Assembly (NCBI GenBank): GCA_003151555.1
Contig: PLXU01000017.1
Coordinates: 1 to 9,817 of the forward strand
Reading direction: 5' to 3'
Length of the DNA: 9,817 bases
Origin: Acidimicrobiaceae bacterium
GTDB lineage: Bacteria; Actinomycetota; Acidimicrobiia; Acidimicrobiales; RAAP-2
Shown here: positions 1 through 7,694 of the stretch, piece after piece
Position numbering within the stretch: position 1 is the first letter of the stretch
Layout of the letters: each line of letters begins with the position of its first letter
The notes under the pieces: model-generated
The model's input: only the letters and a program-made list of their open reading frames with translations
What the model was told of the DNA's origin: nothing
The model's database searches: none
Translations under genes and position numbers: made by a program

Positions 1-635
1 GCCGCGTGCAGGCTGACCGCCAGCGTCAGGGCCAGTCCCTCGTTGGCGAGCCGCTCGATCGCCGGCGCCACGCCGACCGTCGAGACCGTGAGATGGCGCG
101 CCGAGAGCCCGCGGTACTCGTGCAGACGACGTAACACGTCAACGGTCACGCGGTAGTTCTCGAGCGGCTCACCCATGCCCATGAAGACCACGTTGGAGAG
201 GCGGCGCGGCGCGGCCTCGCGCGCGGCGAACATCACTTGCTCGAGCACTTCGCCCGCGCTCAGGTGTCGGGTGAATCCGGCCTGTCCCGTGGCGCAAAAC
301 GTGCAACCCACCCCGCAGCCGGCCTGGCTGGAGACGCACACGGTGACGCGGTCGTCGTAGGCCATCAATACGGTTTCGATGGTCGCGCCGTCGTGCAGTC
401 GAAAGACCCACTTGCGCGTGAGGCCCTTGTCGCTCTCGACGTCGTTGGCCACCTCCAGGCTGGACGGGAACTGCTCGGCGAGCCGCGAGCGCAGCGCCTT
501 GGGGATGGTAGTGATCTCGCCCAACGCCTGCGCCTGCGTCCAGAGACCCTCCCAGACCTGCTCGACGCGGTAACGGGGCTCGTCGCTGAGCAGCTCGCCC
601 AGTTGCTCCTTGGTGTATTCGTAGGGCGACGCCAC
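1..635 (-). CDS. rlmN: RlmN, dual-specificity 23S rRNA/tRNA adenine-C2 methyltransferase (C-terminus cut by window edge)
   Basis: Radical-SAM enzyme of the RlmN/Cfr family, which methylates C2 of A2503 in 23S rRNA and of A37 in some tRNAs. About 211 codons are visible, and the 3' end runs off the left edge. The iron-sulfur cluster motif C-x3-C-x2-C is at residues 107-114 (C107, C111, C114). C100, seven residues before it, aligns with the catalytic Cys118 of E. coli RlmN. The family block VVFMGMGEPLENY follows, and later STVGV and LAVSLHA appear just before the edge. The partner methyl-carrying cysteine near the C-terminus is outside the window. The start is a GTG at 633-635: an in-frame stop lies only four codons upstream (645-647), and no other start keeps the N-terminal accessory domain. 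It is divergent from the SDR gene, with 99 bases between. The family call is secure. Confidence 0.95.
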   Translation of the reverse strand, partial: MASPYEYTKEQLGELLSDEPRYRVEQVWEGLWTQAQALGEITTIPKALRSRLAEQFPSSLEVANDVESDKGLTRKWVFRLHDGATIETVLMAYDDRVTVCVSSQAGCGVGCTFCATGQAGFTRHLSAGEVLEQVMFAAREAAPRRLSNVVFMGMGEPLENYRVTVDVLRRLHEYRGLSARHLTVSTVGVAPAIERLANEGLALTLAVSLHA

Positions 636-723
636 GTCGTAACGCTAGGCCACGCGGCCCGGGGACCGCGCCGTCTATTGTCGGCTTGACCTACGCGCCG
701 CCGCGAACGCGCAGCGTGAAGAC

Positions 724-728
724 AGGAG
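724..728 (+). promoter_or_regulatory. Ribosome binding site of the SDR gene
   Basis: AGGAG, six bases before the ATG at 735. It fixes the start of the dehydrogenase. The rest of the 99-base divergent gap (636-734) shows a lone TTGACC at 686-691, without a convincing -10 element at normal spacing, so I do not call a promoter. Confidence 0.8.
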
Positions 729-734
729 ATCGCC

Positions 735-1511
<777 letters not shown>

Positions 1512-1514
1512 CCC

Positions 1515-3101
1515 CTATCGTCCGACGTCGGCGCGGTTAAAGCGCACCAGCGCGCCGGCACCGGCCACGAGGCCGATCGAGGAGCACACGAATATCGCCC
1601 CCCAGTTGGCGGGCACGGCCGGCACCGTTCGCAGGTAGAAGAAGGGCGAACCGGCGAGCAGCCAGTGGGGCCAATGCAACACCGGCCCCAGCAGGGCCAC
1701 CAGGTACGTCAGCGCGAGCAGCGCCGCCACCACCAGGTAAGCGAAGCGCGCGCTGAGCGTCACCACCAAGATAGTGACGCCGATGACCAGCGGAGTCGGG
1801 CTGACGGCGTTCACCATGCCTTCTAGGGGCACCAAGAAATTCATCGAGGTCCCGCTCGCCTCCACACCCAACCAGATTGACAGCCCGCAGACCAACGAGA
1901 CGGCCAGCGTGCCGAGCGCCGTCGCGGCCGCGGCGCTCGTCATCCAGCGCGTTCGAGCGACGCCGCAGGAGAGGGGAAGGTCGAGGCGCCCCAGAAGGTC
2001 GTCGCTCGCCAGCATCACCAGCAGGGTGATGACGAGAAAACTGAGCGCCAGGGTCATCATGAAGCAGACCTCGCCCACGAAGCCCTTGGCGGTGATCATC
2101 ACACCCAGTCCCAATCGGTCGAGCAGGCGCACGTAGGCGGGATCGGCGCGACTGAAGGCGACCAGGGCGTTGGTCAGGTAACCCACGATGAGCCCGACCG
2201 CGCACAGACCGACAGACCAGGCAATCAGGGTGCTGCGCCGCTCACGCCACGAAAAACGCCACGTCGACTGGAGCAGCCACGTATGCGCTCGGGCTCGATC
2301 GGACCGGTTCCACTGGGCGCAGCCAATGTCGCGATGCTGCTGAAGCCGCCACGCCAGTACGGCCCCGGGAACGGGGACGGCCACGAAAGCCAGGCACCAC
2401 CACGCCGAGTGGTGCTGGAAGGATTCAAGGTTCTCCAGCCATCCGAAGGTCGACGTCCAGCGCAACCAGCCCAGCGAGGTAGAGCTATCGGCCAGCATGC
2501 GCACGAGGAACATGAGACCCACGGCGCTTAAGGCCACCTGAGAGGCACTGCGACGCGGCGAGATCACCTGGGCGCAGAGCAGTCCCATTGCGATGCCCGT
2601 GAGAGCCACGCCGGTGATGCCGCTGGCGAAGAGCAGGCAACTGGTCCAACCCGAGGTATCGAGCAGCAGTCCAAAGAACGTGATCGCCCCGAGCAGGATC
2701 GCCCCCTCGGCCATCACCGCGATGGCGGTCAACAGCGCGCGACCGCGACCCCGGGTTCCTACTGCGAGCAAATCCCATGATTCGTCGTCCTCGGCGCCCC
2801 TCGTCACCCGCGTCGCCATGAGGGCCGCCCATAGTGCGGCGGCCAACGCCATATACATGCCCATCTTCCAGGACACAAAGGCGCCCGCCGATCCGAGGGA
2901 GTTGGCCCGGCCGTAGAGGGCGCTGATGGCCGGATTCTTGAGCAGCGCCACGAACGTCGACATGCCCGCCGCGCCCCCGCTGGAGTAGAACGCCGACTCA
3001 CCCGCGCGGATCACGATCAGCAGAAGCAGAGAGATGACCGCGGTGCTCACCCGGATTTGGCGCCAGATCAGCGCGTGAATCGAGGTGCGAGATCGGCCCA
3101 C
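1515..3101 (-). CDS. ABC transporter permease, two-half 12-helix type (COG3559-like 'polyketide antibiotic exporter')
   Basis: A 528-residue integral membrane protein. Hydrophobic segments lie at about 18-33, 80-98, 122-147, 153-178, 186-204, 233-252, 292-310, 343-365, 388-410, 435-450, 453-473 and 500-519, giving some twelve helices in two halves of six. The halves look like a duplication. Each carries a cytoplasmic segment of the form 'W/R-x-L-x-L-(x)-G-x-x-R-x-R' between helices (about 107-122 and 371-386), and the second half opens with WRFSWRERRSTL (281-292). This matches actinobacterial ABC-2-type exporters named after polyketide antibiotic resistance, so one polypeptide probably forms the entire membrane part. 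It starts with GTG at 3101, two bases after the stop of the ATPase gene and without its own clear ribosome site, so translational coupling is likely. The substrate cannot be read from the sequence. Confidence 0.88.
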   Translation of the reverse strand: MGRSRTSIHALIWRQIRVSTAVISLLLLIVIRAGESAFYSSGGAAGMSTFVALLKNPAISALYGRANSLGSAGAFVSWKMGMYMALAAALWAALMATRVTRGAEDDESWDLLAVGTRGRGRALLTAIAVMAEGAILLGAITFFGLLLDTSGWTSCLLFASGITGVALTGIAMGLLCAQVISPRRSASQVALSAVGLMFLVRMLADSSTSLGWLRWTSTFGWLENLESFQHHSAWWCLAFVAVPVPGAVLAWRLQQHRDIGCAQWNRSDRARAHTWLLQSTWRFSWRERRSTLIAWSVGLCAVGLIVGYLTNALVAFSRADPAYVRLLDRLGLGVMITAKGFVGEVCFMMTLALSFLVITLLVMLASDDLLGRLDLPLSCGVARTRWMTSAAAATALGTLAVSLVCGLSIWLGVEASGTSMNFLVPLEGMVNAVSPTPLVIGVTILVVTLSARFAYLVVAALLALTYLVALLGPVLHWPHWLLAGSPFFYLRTVPAVPANWGAIFVCSSIGLVAGAGALVRFNRADVGR

Positions 3102-3103
3102 GA

Positions 3104-3985
3104 CTACGAAGTCGGTGCGTCGTCGTAGTACGACAGGAAGATCTCTTCGAGCGAGGCCTCGCGGGTTCGCAGCGAGGTCACGTGCTGGTCGGCGAGCGCC
3201 GCCAGCAGCGGTCCCGGGGGGCCGGTGACCTGCACGCGCACCCCGTCGGTGGTGGGCGTGACGTCGTGCACCCCGGATACCGACCGAAGATCACCGACGG
3301 TGCCCACGATCTCGAACTCCAGGGCCACGTGCGAGCGCAGCTCCTCCACGTCGGCGATGGTGACCAGACGGCCGCTTCGAATCATGGCCACCTTGGCGCA
3401 GAGGTGCTCCACTTCGGACAGCATGTGCGAGCTGAGCAGGATCGCCTGTCCGCGCTGCTGGGCCTGCACCACGCAGTCACGAAAGACCCGTTCCATCAGC
3501 GGGTCGAGTCCCGCGGTCGGTTCGTCCAACAACAGCACCTCCGCCCGGGTAGCGAATGCCGCAATGATGGCGACCTTTTGTCGATTGCCCTTGGAGTACG
3601 CCCGTATCCGTTTTTCGGGATCAAGTTCGAACTGCTCGAAGAGTTGATCGCGGTACTCGGCGTCGATCGAGCCGTGCAATGAAGCGAGCAGGGCAATCGC
3701 TTCGCGCCCCGTGAGCGGCGGCCACAGGGCGACGTCGCCCGGCACGTAGGCCACGTGTTGGCGCGCGTGGGCAGAACCGGCCGGATGGCCGAGAATGGCC
3801 GCCTCCCCCGAGCTCGGACGGAGCAGCCCTAGCAGGAGCCGCAAAGTAGTGGATTTTCCTGCGCCATTGGAGCCCAGAAAACCGACAACCTCACCGGCGT
3901 CGACCGTCAGATTTAGGGAATCAACGGCCCGCACCCCGCCAAAAAACTTCGATAACTCGCGGGCCTCAATGGCGTGAACACTCAC
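3104..3985 (-). CDS. ABC transporter ATP-binding protein (exporter type)
   Basis: A 293-residue nucleotide-binding subunit that should power the permease encoded 2 bases downstream. Seen in order: Walker A GSNGAGKST (residues 38-46), a signature-like helix with YSKGNRQK (130-137) in place of LSGGQ, Walker B VLLLDEP (150-156) followed by TAGLDP (D-loop), and the H-loop SSH with His187. At the Q-loop position the sequence reads YVPGD (80-84), with Gly where Gln is usual. Both deviations recur in this exporter subfamily, as far as I know, so I read them as subfamily traits and not decay. Residues from about 205 onward form the small C-terminal domain common in drug/lantibiotic exporter ATPases. 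The start is GTG at 3985, 17 bases after the stop of the propeller gene; only a weak AGG lies upstream. Soluble, on the cytoplasmic face. Cargo unknown. Confidence 0.93.
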   Translation of the reverse strand: MSVHAIEARELSKFFGGVRAVDSLNLTVDAGEVVGFLGSNGAGKSTTLRLLLGLLRPSSGEAAILGHPAGSAHARQHVAYVPGDVALWPPLTGREAIALLASLHGSIDAEYRDQLFEQFELDPEKRIRAYSKGNRQKVAIIAAFATRAEVLLLDEPTAGLDPLMERVFRDCVVQAQQRGQAILLSSHMLSEVEHLCAKVAMIRSGRLVTIADVEELRSHVALEFEIVGTVGDLRSVSGVHDVTPTTDGVRVQVTGPPGPLLAALADQHVTSLRTREASLEEIFLSYYDDAPTS

Positions 3986-4002
3986 CGAATGAACCTAACC
4001 CA

Positions 4003-5664
4003 CTAGATCCAATTTTCAACACCTCGCGTTATTCCTTCTACGGAGGTCATGCCAATGTCGCGGCAGACCAACCAGTTCGGGGTTCGCAGTTCGAAAGTTG
4101 ACGAGTTGAACCGAACCTGCAGGGAGTTCATCGTACGAGGCACGCAGTACCGGCGCGGATACGAATGGGCGGCTTGCACGCCGAAGGCCACGCTCGCTCG
4201 GCCTCCGTGCGCCTTCAAGATTACGAAACCGCCCCGTCCGGTGCTGGTATCAGCGCGTGCGGGAGGTCCTACTGGCCCGCGCAACCCATCCCTCTTGGCG
4301 TGCACCTCGGGTATGCCGTTGAGATAGCAGGCGCGATCTGAATCATTCGTAAACACCAGCGGGTAGTCGCGAACGTCCGCGGGGATGCCCGTCTCTTCGG
4401 TGCCCAGTGAGATCGTGGTGCCCTTAGCAGCGCTGCAGACGGAGAGTCCCCTGTATCTGCCCGCGGGCAATGTCGGCAACTGGGTCCACGACGTGGCGTT
4501 CAGGGTAAGAAATTGGGCATCCGCTTGAATGCTGACAATGGCGCCGCGAGGGCCGAAGGTCGAGATGATTTCGGGCGCGCCACCGTAAATGTTCGTCGCG
4601 ACGTTCGCCAACCTCCAGTTCGATCCGCCGTCCATGCTGACTTCCACGCCGCCGGCCGCTCCGCCGAGCGCGGCGAAGAGGATGCCGTGCCCACCGGCGT
4701 AAAGGGTGTTCGAGACGTCGCGAATGTTACCCACGTCAAGACCCTCTTCGTTGGCCTGGGCCAGGATTTTCCAGGTCCCGCCTCCGTCGTGCGAACTCCA
4801 GAGCTCACTCGTGCCCTGACTCATGCCGGCGTCACCGAAGCACGTGAGTTGCCATTCGCCCCCCACGGTGACCAGTAACTGATTGATCGACAATTGCTTG
4901 CACGGATTATCGAGTTGGACCCAACTGGCGCCCGCGTCGGCGGTAGAGAGCAGCGACGATCTCGGCGTATCGCGACCCTCCTGGATCACCACGCTCGCTG
5001 GCGACTGGGCCTCGAGCACTTCGCCCGCGCGCCACTGGCCAACACCGATGGCGGGAATCCTGACCGTACGATAGGGCGACGTCGCACCAACTCGGTACTG
5101 CGAAAGGTCGCTCGAACATGACTCCGGGCTCTCGGACGCCGCTGCGCTGCACCGGTCGCTTACGACCGACACGGTGTCGGTGGCCAAGGCGTACGAAGGA
5201 TCGATTCCTGGGGTGAGCACTTTCGACCACGTAGCGCCGCCGTCATCGCTCACCCAAAGCGGGCCATCGTACTGCGACAGATACGCGATCTTGGGAGTGA
5301 CGAAATCGAGCGACGGCTCATTTCCCCAGCCGTAGATTCCTACGAACGACGGAGTCGGCAGCAATGCGCGGACGGTCCAACTTTTACCCAGGTTGGTCGT
5401 CTCCACCAAATAGAACCATCCCCGCCCCTTGTCGATTGGCGCCGCAATCGCGAATCCCAGTGAGACCGACAACATGTCGACCCCACCGATCACGGTCCCG
5501 CTTCCGAGCGTGGTGTCAGTGAGCGTTGTACCGGGTTGGACGTGGGGAGCCTGGAGCGTGCTCGTCGTAGCAGCGTCCGTCACGCCACTGACCAGCATCA
5601 AAACCGTCGCAATGACTGCCACCAGGGATGTTCTTCGCACTGTCGAAGTTGATCGCTTGGTCAC
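4003..5664 (-). CDS. Secreted beta-propeller (BNR/Asp-box) protein with C-terminal DUF4232-like domain
   Basis: A 553-residue exported protein of unknown function. A signal peptide is visible: basic residues 1-11, hydrophobic core about 13-27, likely cleavage near residue 31 (TDA/A). Residues about 50-405 carry Asp-box (BNR) repeats, the hairpin motif S-x-D-x-G-x-x-W of sialidase and Ycf48-type propellers: SDDGGATW (139-146), ADAGASW (242-248), SHDGGGTW (291-298), SMDGGSNW (343-350), and a weaker copy at 89-96. No sialidase catalytic set is evident, so the propeller is more likely a binding module than an enzyme. Residues about 410-537 resemble DUF4232 of actinobacterial envelope proteins: Cys410, Cys446, Cys507 and Cys534 in the usual pattern, with the core LVFTNDSDRACYLNGIP (436-452). 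It starts with GTG at 5664, 56 bases after dnaB with no terminator seen between, and the exporter genes follow 17 bases on. A role in sensing or binding at the cell surface with the transporter is inference only. Confidence 0.85.
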   Translation of the reverse strand: MTKRSTSTVRRTSLVAVIATVLMLVSGVTDAATTSTLQAPHVQPGTTLTDTTLGSGTVIGGVDMLSVSLGFAIAAPIDKGRGWFYLVETTNLGKSWTVRALLPTPSFVGIYGWGNEPSLDFVTPKIAYLSQYDGPLWVSDDGGATWSKVLTPGIDPSYALATDTVSVVSDRCSAAASESPESCSSDLSQYRVGATSPYRTVRIPAIGVGQWRAGEVLEAQSPASVVIQEGRDTPRSSLLSTADAGASWVQLDNPCKQLSINQLLVTVGGEWQLTCFGDAGMSQGTSELWSSHDGGGTWKILAQANEEGLDVGNIRDVSNTLYAGGHGILFAALGGAAGGVEVSMDGGSNWRLANVATNIYGGAPEIISTFGPRGAIVSIQADAQFLTLNATSWTQLPTLPAGRYRGLSVCSAAKGTTISLGTEETGIPADVRDYPLVFTNDSDRACYLNGIPEVHAKRDGLRGPVGPPARADTSTGRGGFVILKAHGGRASVAFGVQAAHSYPRRYCVPRTMNSLQVRFNSSTFELRTPNWLVCRDIGMTSVEGITRGVENWI

Positions 5665-5720
5665 CGGCGTCCAATCAGTTGTTCGATCGTACGCCCAAAC
5701 TTATCTACCGCACCTCGAGC

Positions 5721-7088
5721 TTAAATTTCGCGGGCCTCGGCAACGTTGTCGAAGCGGGCAAACTCGCCTCGCCACGTGAGGTGCGCGGTGCGCGTCGGGC
5801 CATTGCGATTCTTGCCGACGATGATCTCGGCCTCGGACTTCTTGTCGTTCGCCACCTCGCCGTACTGTTCGGGACGAAAGAGGAAGAGCACTACGTCGGC
5901 ATCTTGTTCCAGTGACCCGGACTCGCGCAGGTCGGACATAACGGGCCGCTTGTCGGCGCGGTCCTCGAGTTTGCGCGAGAGTTGCGAGAGGGCAATCACC
6001 GGGCACTGCAATTCGCGCGCCAGGATCTTGAGCGAGCGACTCATGTCCGAGACTTCCACCTGACGGTTCTCGGCGCGACCACGCGAGCTCATCAGTTGCA
6101 AGTAGTCAACGATCACGACCCCCAAGTCGCCCTGTTGCTGCTTGATGCGACGTGCGCGCGAGCGAACGTCCATCACCGTCAGGCTCGGGTTGTCGTCAAT
6201 GAAGACCTGGGCTGACTGCAGGAAACCGAACGCCTCATGGGCCCGGTTCCAGTCGGCGTCACTCAGGTCACCGGTGCGCAGCTTCGACGAGTCAATGCGA
6301 GCCGTCGACGCCAAGATGCGTTCGGCCAATTCTTGGCGACTCATCTCCAACGAGAAGAACAGGGCCGGACGCTTGACGACTGCCCCCACGTGGATCAGGA
6401 TGCCCAGGGCGAAGGCCGTCTTACCGGTGCCTGGGCGGGCCCCAATGATGGTCATACTGCTGGGCTGGAGGCCTTGCAGGATCAGGTCCAACGACTTGTA
6501 ACCAGTCTCGAGACCATTGAACTGTCCGCGGGTCTCGCCACGCTCTTCGAGGATGTCGGCCTCACTGAGCAGCAGGCGCTGCAGTGGCGACACGGTGTCG
6601 ATCTTGCGATTATCGCCGATCTGGTTGATCTTGCGCTCGGCCTCGTCGATGAGTCCGACCACGTCGTCGGTCGCCACGTACGAATCATCGACGATCTCGC
6701 CGCCGACGGCAATCAGTCGACGCTGCTGGGCCTTGTCGCGAACGATCTCGGCGTAGTGTTGCGCGTTGGCCGCGGACGGCGTATTCATCTGCAGTGACGA
6801 GAGCACCGCGAGCTCGATGGCGACGGCGCCGCGCTCTTGCAACTTCGCTTGCACCGTGACGTAGTCGATTGGTTCGCCCGCGTGCGTGAGCGCCATGATG
6901 GCGCCGAAGATCTGTCCGTGCAGCGGACGGTAGAAGTCTTCGTGCTGCACAGTCTCATAGGCAATGCTCACCGCTTCGGAGGAAAGCAGCATTGCGCCGA
7001 TCAATGACTCTTCCGCTTCGATGGCACTCGGTGGCACACGTCCGGCATTGGGCGCAGTTCTACTGCGGTCGGTTTCCAACTGGGTCAT
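5721..7088 (-). CDS. dnaB: DnaB, replicative DNA helicase
   Basis: The hexameric 5'-3' helicase that unwinds DNA ahead of the replisome and recruits primase. At 455 residues it is the normal bacterial length. The N-terminal DnaB domain (about 18-122) has the typical start PPSAIEAEESLIGAML and FYRPLHGQIF. The RecA-like domain (about 185-455) holds Walker A GARPGTGKT (216-224), the catalytic glutamate in FSLEMS (Glu248), Walker B VVIVDYLQLM (324-333), the SQLSRKLEDR block (368-377), the RESGSLEQDAD segment, and a C-terminal KNRNGPT with the probable arginine finger Arg428. Many actinobacterial dnaB genes carry inteins in these motifs; here all are uninterrupted. ATG at 7088 is preceded by only a weak GAG ribosome site. 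It is last in the rpsF-ssb-rpsR-rplI-dnaB order but separated from rplI by a strong hairpin, so it may have its own promoter. Confidence 0.98.
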   Translation of the reverse strand: MTQLETDRSRTAPNAGRVPPSAIEAEESLIGAMLLSSEAVSIAYETVQHEDFYRPLHGQIFGAIMALTHAGEPIDYVTVQAKLQERGAVAIELAVLSSLQMNTPSAANAQHYAEIVRDKAQQRRLIAVGGEIVDDSYVATDDVVGLIDEAERKINQIGDNRKIDTVSPLQRLLLSEADILEERGETRGQFNGLETGYKSLDLILQGLQPSSMTIIGARPGTGKTAFALGILIHVGAVVKRPALFFSLEMSRQELAERILASTARIDSSKLRTGDLSDADWNRAHEAFGFLQSAQVFIDDNPSLTVMDVRSRARRIKQQQGDLGVVIVDYLQLMSSRGRAENRQVEVSDMSRSLKILARELQCPVIALSQLSRKLEDRADKRPVMSDLRESGSLEQDADVVLFLFRPEQYGEVANDKKSEAEIIVGKNRNGPTRTAHLTWRGEFARFDNVAEAREI

Positions 7089-7138
7089 AAGTACTCAACG
7101 GTCGCACGTATTGCTTGTGGGTCACAAGAACAACAACG

Positions 7139-7159
7139 TGGGGATATCTCTGTGGCTAA
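7139..7159 (-). promoter_or_regulatory. Two tandem DnaA-box-like 9-mers upstream of dnaB
   Basis: On the minus strand TTAGCCACA (7151-7159) is followed, after GAG, by ATATCCCCA (7139-7147). Compared with the E. coli consensus TTATCCACA they match 8/9 and 7/9. They have the same orientation and their starts are 12 bases apart. They match the actinobacterial form TTGTCCACA less well. They lie 51-71 bases before the dnaB start, where a regulator could act. This is pattern matching only. Confidence 0.25.
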
Positions 7160-7195
7160 CTCCATCAAAAAACATTCTGTACAACCCCTGTGACA

Positions 7196-7230
7196 TTGTG
7201 ATGCCGGGGCGACTCGCCCCGGCATCACAA
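7196..7230 (-). terminator. Perfect 16-bp stem-loop between rplI and dnaB (probable terminator/attenuator)
   Basis: Bases 7196-7211 pair without mismatch to 7215-7230, leaving a 3-base loop (7212-7214). The inner part is very GC-rich. It lies 17 bases after the rplI stop. No U-tract follows immediately in the minus-strand transcript; a run of six U corresponds to 7167-7172, about 24 bases further on. Stem-only terminators are described in actinobacteria, so transcription of the S6-SSB-S18-L9 unit probably ends or is reduced here. The remaining intergenic bases (7089-7195) hold a 6-bp inverted repeat at 7114-7128 and the DnaA-box-like sites. Confidence 0.6.
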
Positions 7231-7247
7231 CACATAATCCAATCAAA

Positions 7248-7694
7248 TTATTTCGCGACAACCTCGACGTTGATGGTGGCTTCGACTCCATCAAAGAGGG
7301 TCGCCGTCACGTTGGCCGTGCCCAGTTCCTTGATGTGCTCCACCATGTGAATCATGTGTCGATCCAACGAGATGTTGGTCGCCGTGCGAAGGGCATTGAC
7401 GACGTCGGCTTCGGACACTGAGCCGAACAGTCGGCCGTTGGTACCCGCGCGCGCGGCGACGGTGACGGTGGCTTGCTCGATCAACGCGCGTTGCGCTTCG
7501 GCCGCCTCACGACTCGCCGTGTCGCGCACGTCGCGGGCCTTGCGCATCGAAGCCGCTTGGATCTCCATCGTGTCGTTGGCCGCCAACGCGGCGCCGGAAG
7601 GTAGCAAGAAGTTGCGGGCGTAACCGGACTTCACTTCGACGATGTCGCCCCGGCGACCTACGCCGCGCACGTCACTTCGCAGCAGCACTTTCAT
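7248..7694 (-). CDS. rplI: Ribosomal protein L9
   Basis: A 50S subunit protein that binds 23S rRNA near the L1 stalk and helps keep reading frame. At 148 residues it is the normal bacterial length. The N-terminal rRNA-binding domain starts MKVLLRSDV and contains the hallmark GYARNFLLP (about 24-32). A charged, Ala-rich connecting helix spans about 46-75. The C-terminal domain includes GRLFGSVS (about 87-94), which is diagnostic. ATG at 7694 overlaps the rpsR stop as ATGA, and its ribosome site AGGTGA (7699-7704) lies inside the rpsR coding sequence four bases upstream, so it is probably translated by re-initiation after S18. Nothing unusual in the protein itself. Confidence 0.98.
   Translation of the reverse strand: MKVLLRSDVRGVGRRGDIVEVKSGYARNFLLPSGAALAANDTMEIQAASMRKARDVRDTASREAAEAQRALIEQATVTVAARAGTNGRLFGSVSEADVVNALRTATNISLDRHMIHMVEHIKELGTANVTATLFDGVEATINVEVVAK

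Noticed and set aside
3182..3682. Long plus-strand frame opposite the ABC ATPase
   Set aside because: Antisense shadow: the opposite strand carries all ATPase motifs, and this frame has no recognisable motif or ribosome site.
4003..5664. Sialidase (neuraminidase) function for the propeller protein
   Set aside because: Asp boxes are shared by many non-enzymatic propellers. I could not see the sialidase Arg triad, the FRIP-type motif or the Tyr/Glu catalytic pair.
5721..7088. Possible intein or frameshift in dnaB
   Set aside because: All helicase motifs run in one uninterrupted frame of normal length (455 residues).
7085..7350. Open frames on both strands through the rplI-dnaB gap, both giving a similar peptide around the hairpin
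   Set aside because: The shared peptide is produced by the palindrome itself. One frame overlaps the dnaB start, the other runs antisense through rplI and dnaB, and neither has family resemblance.
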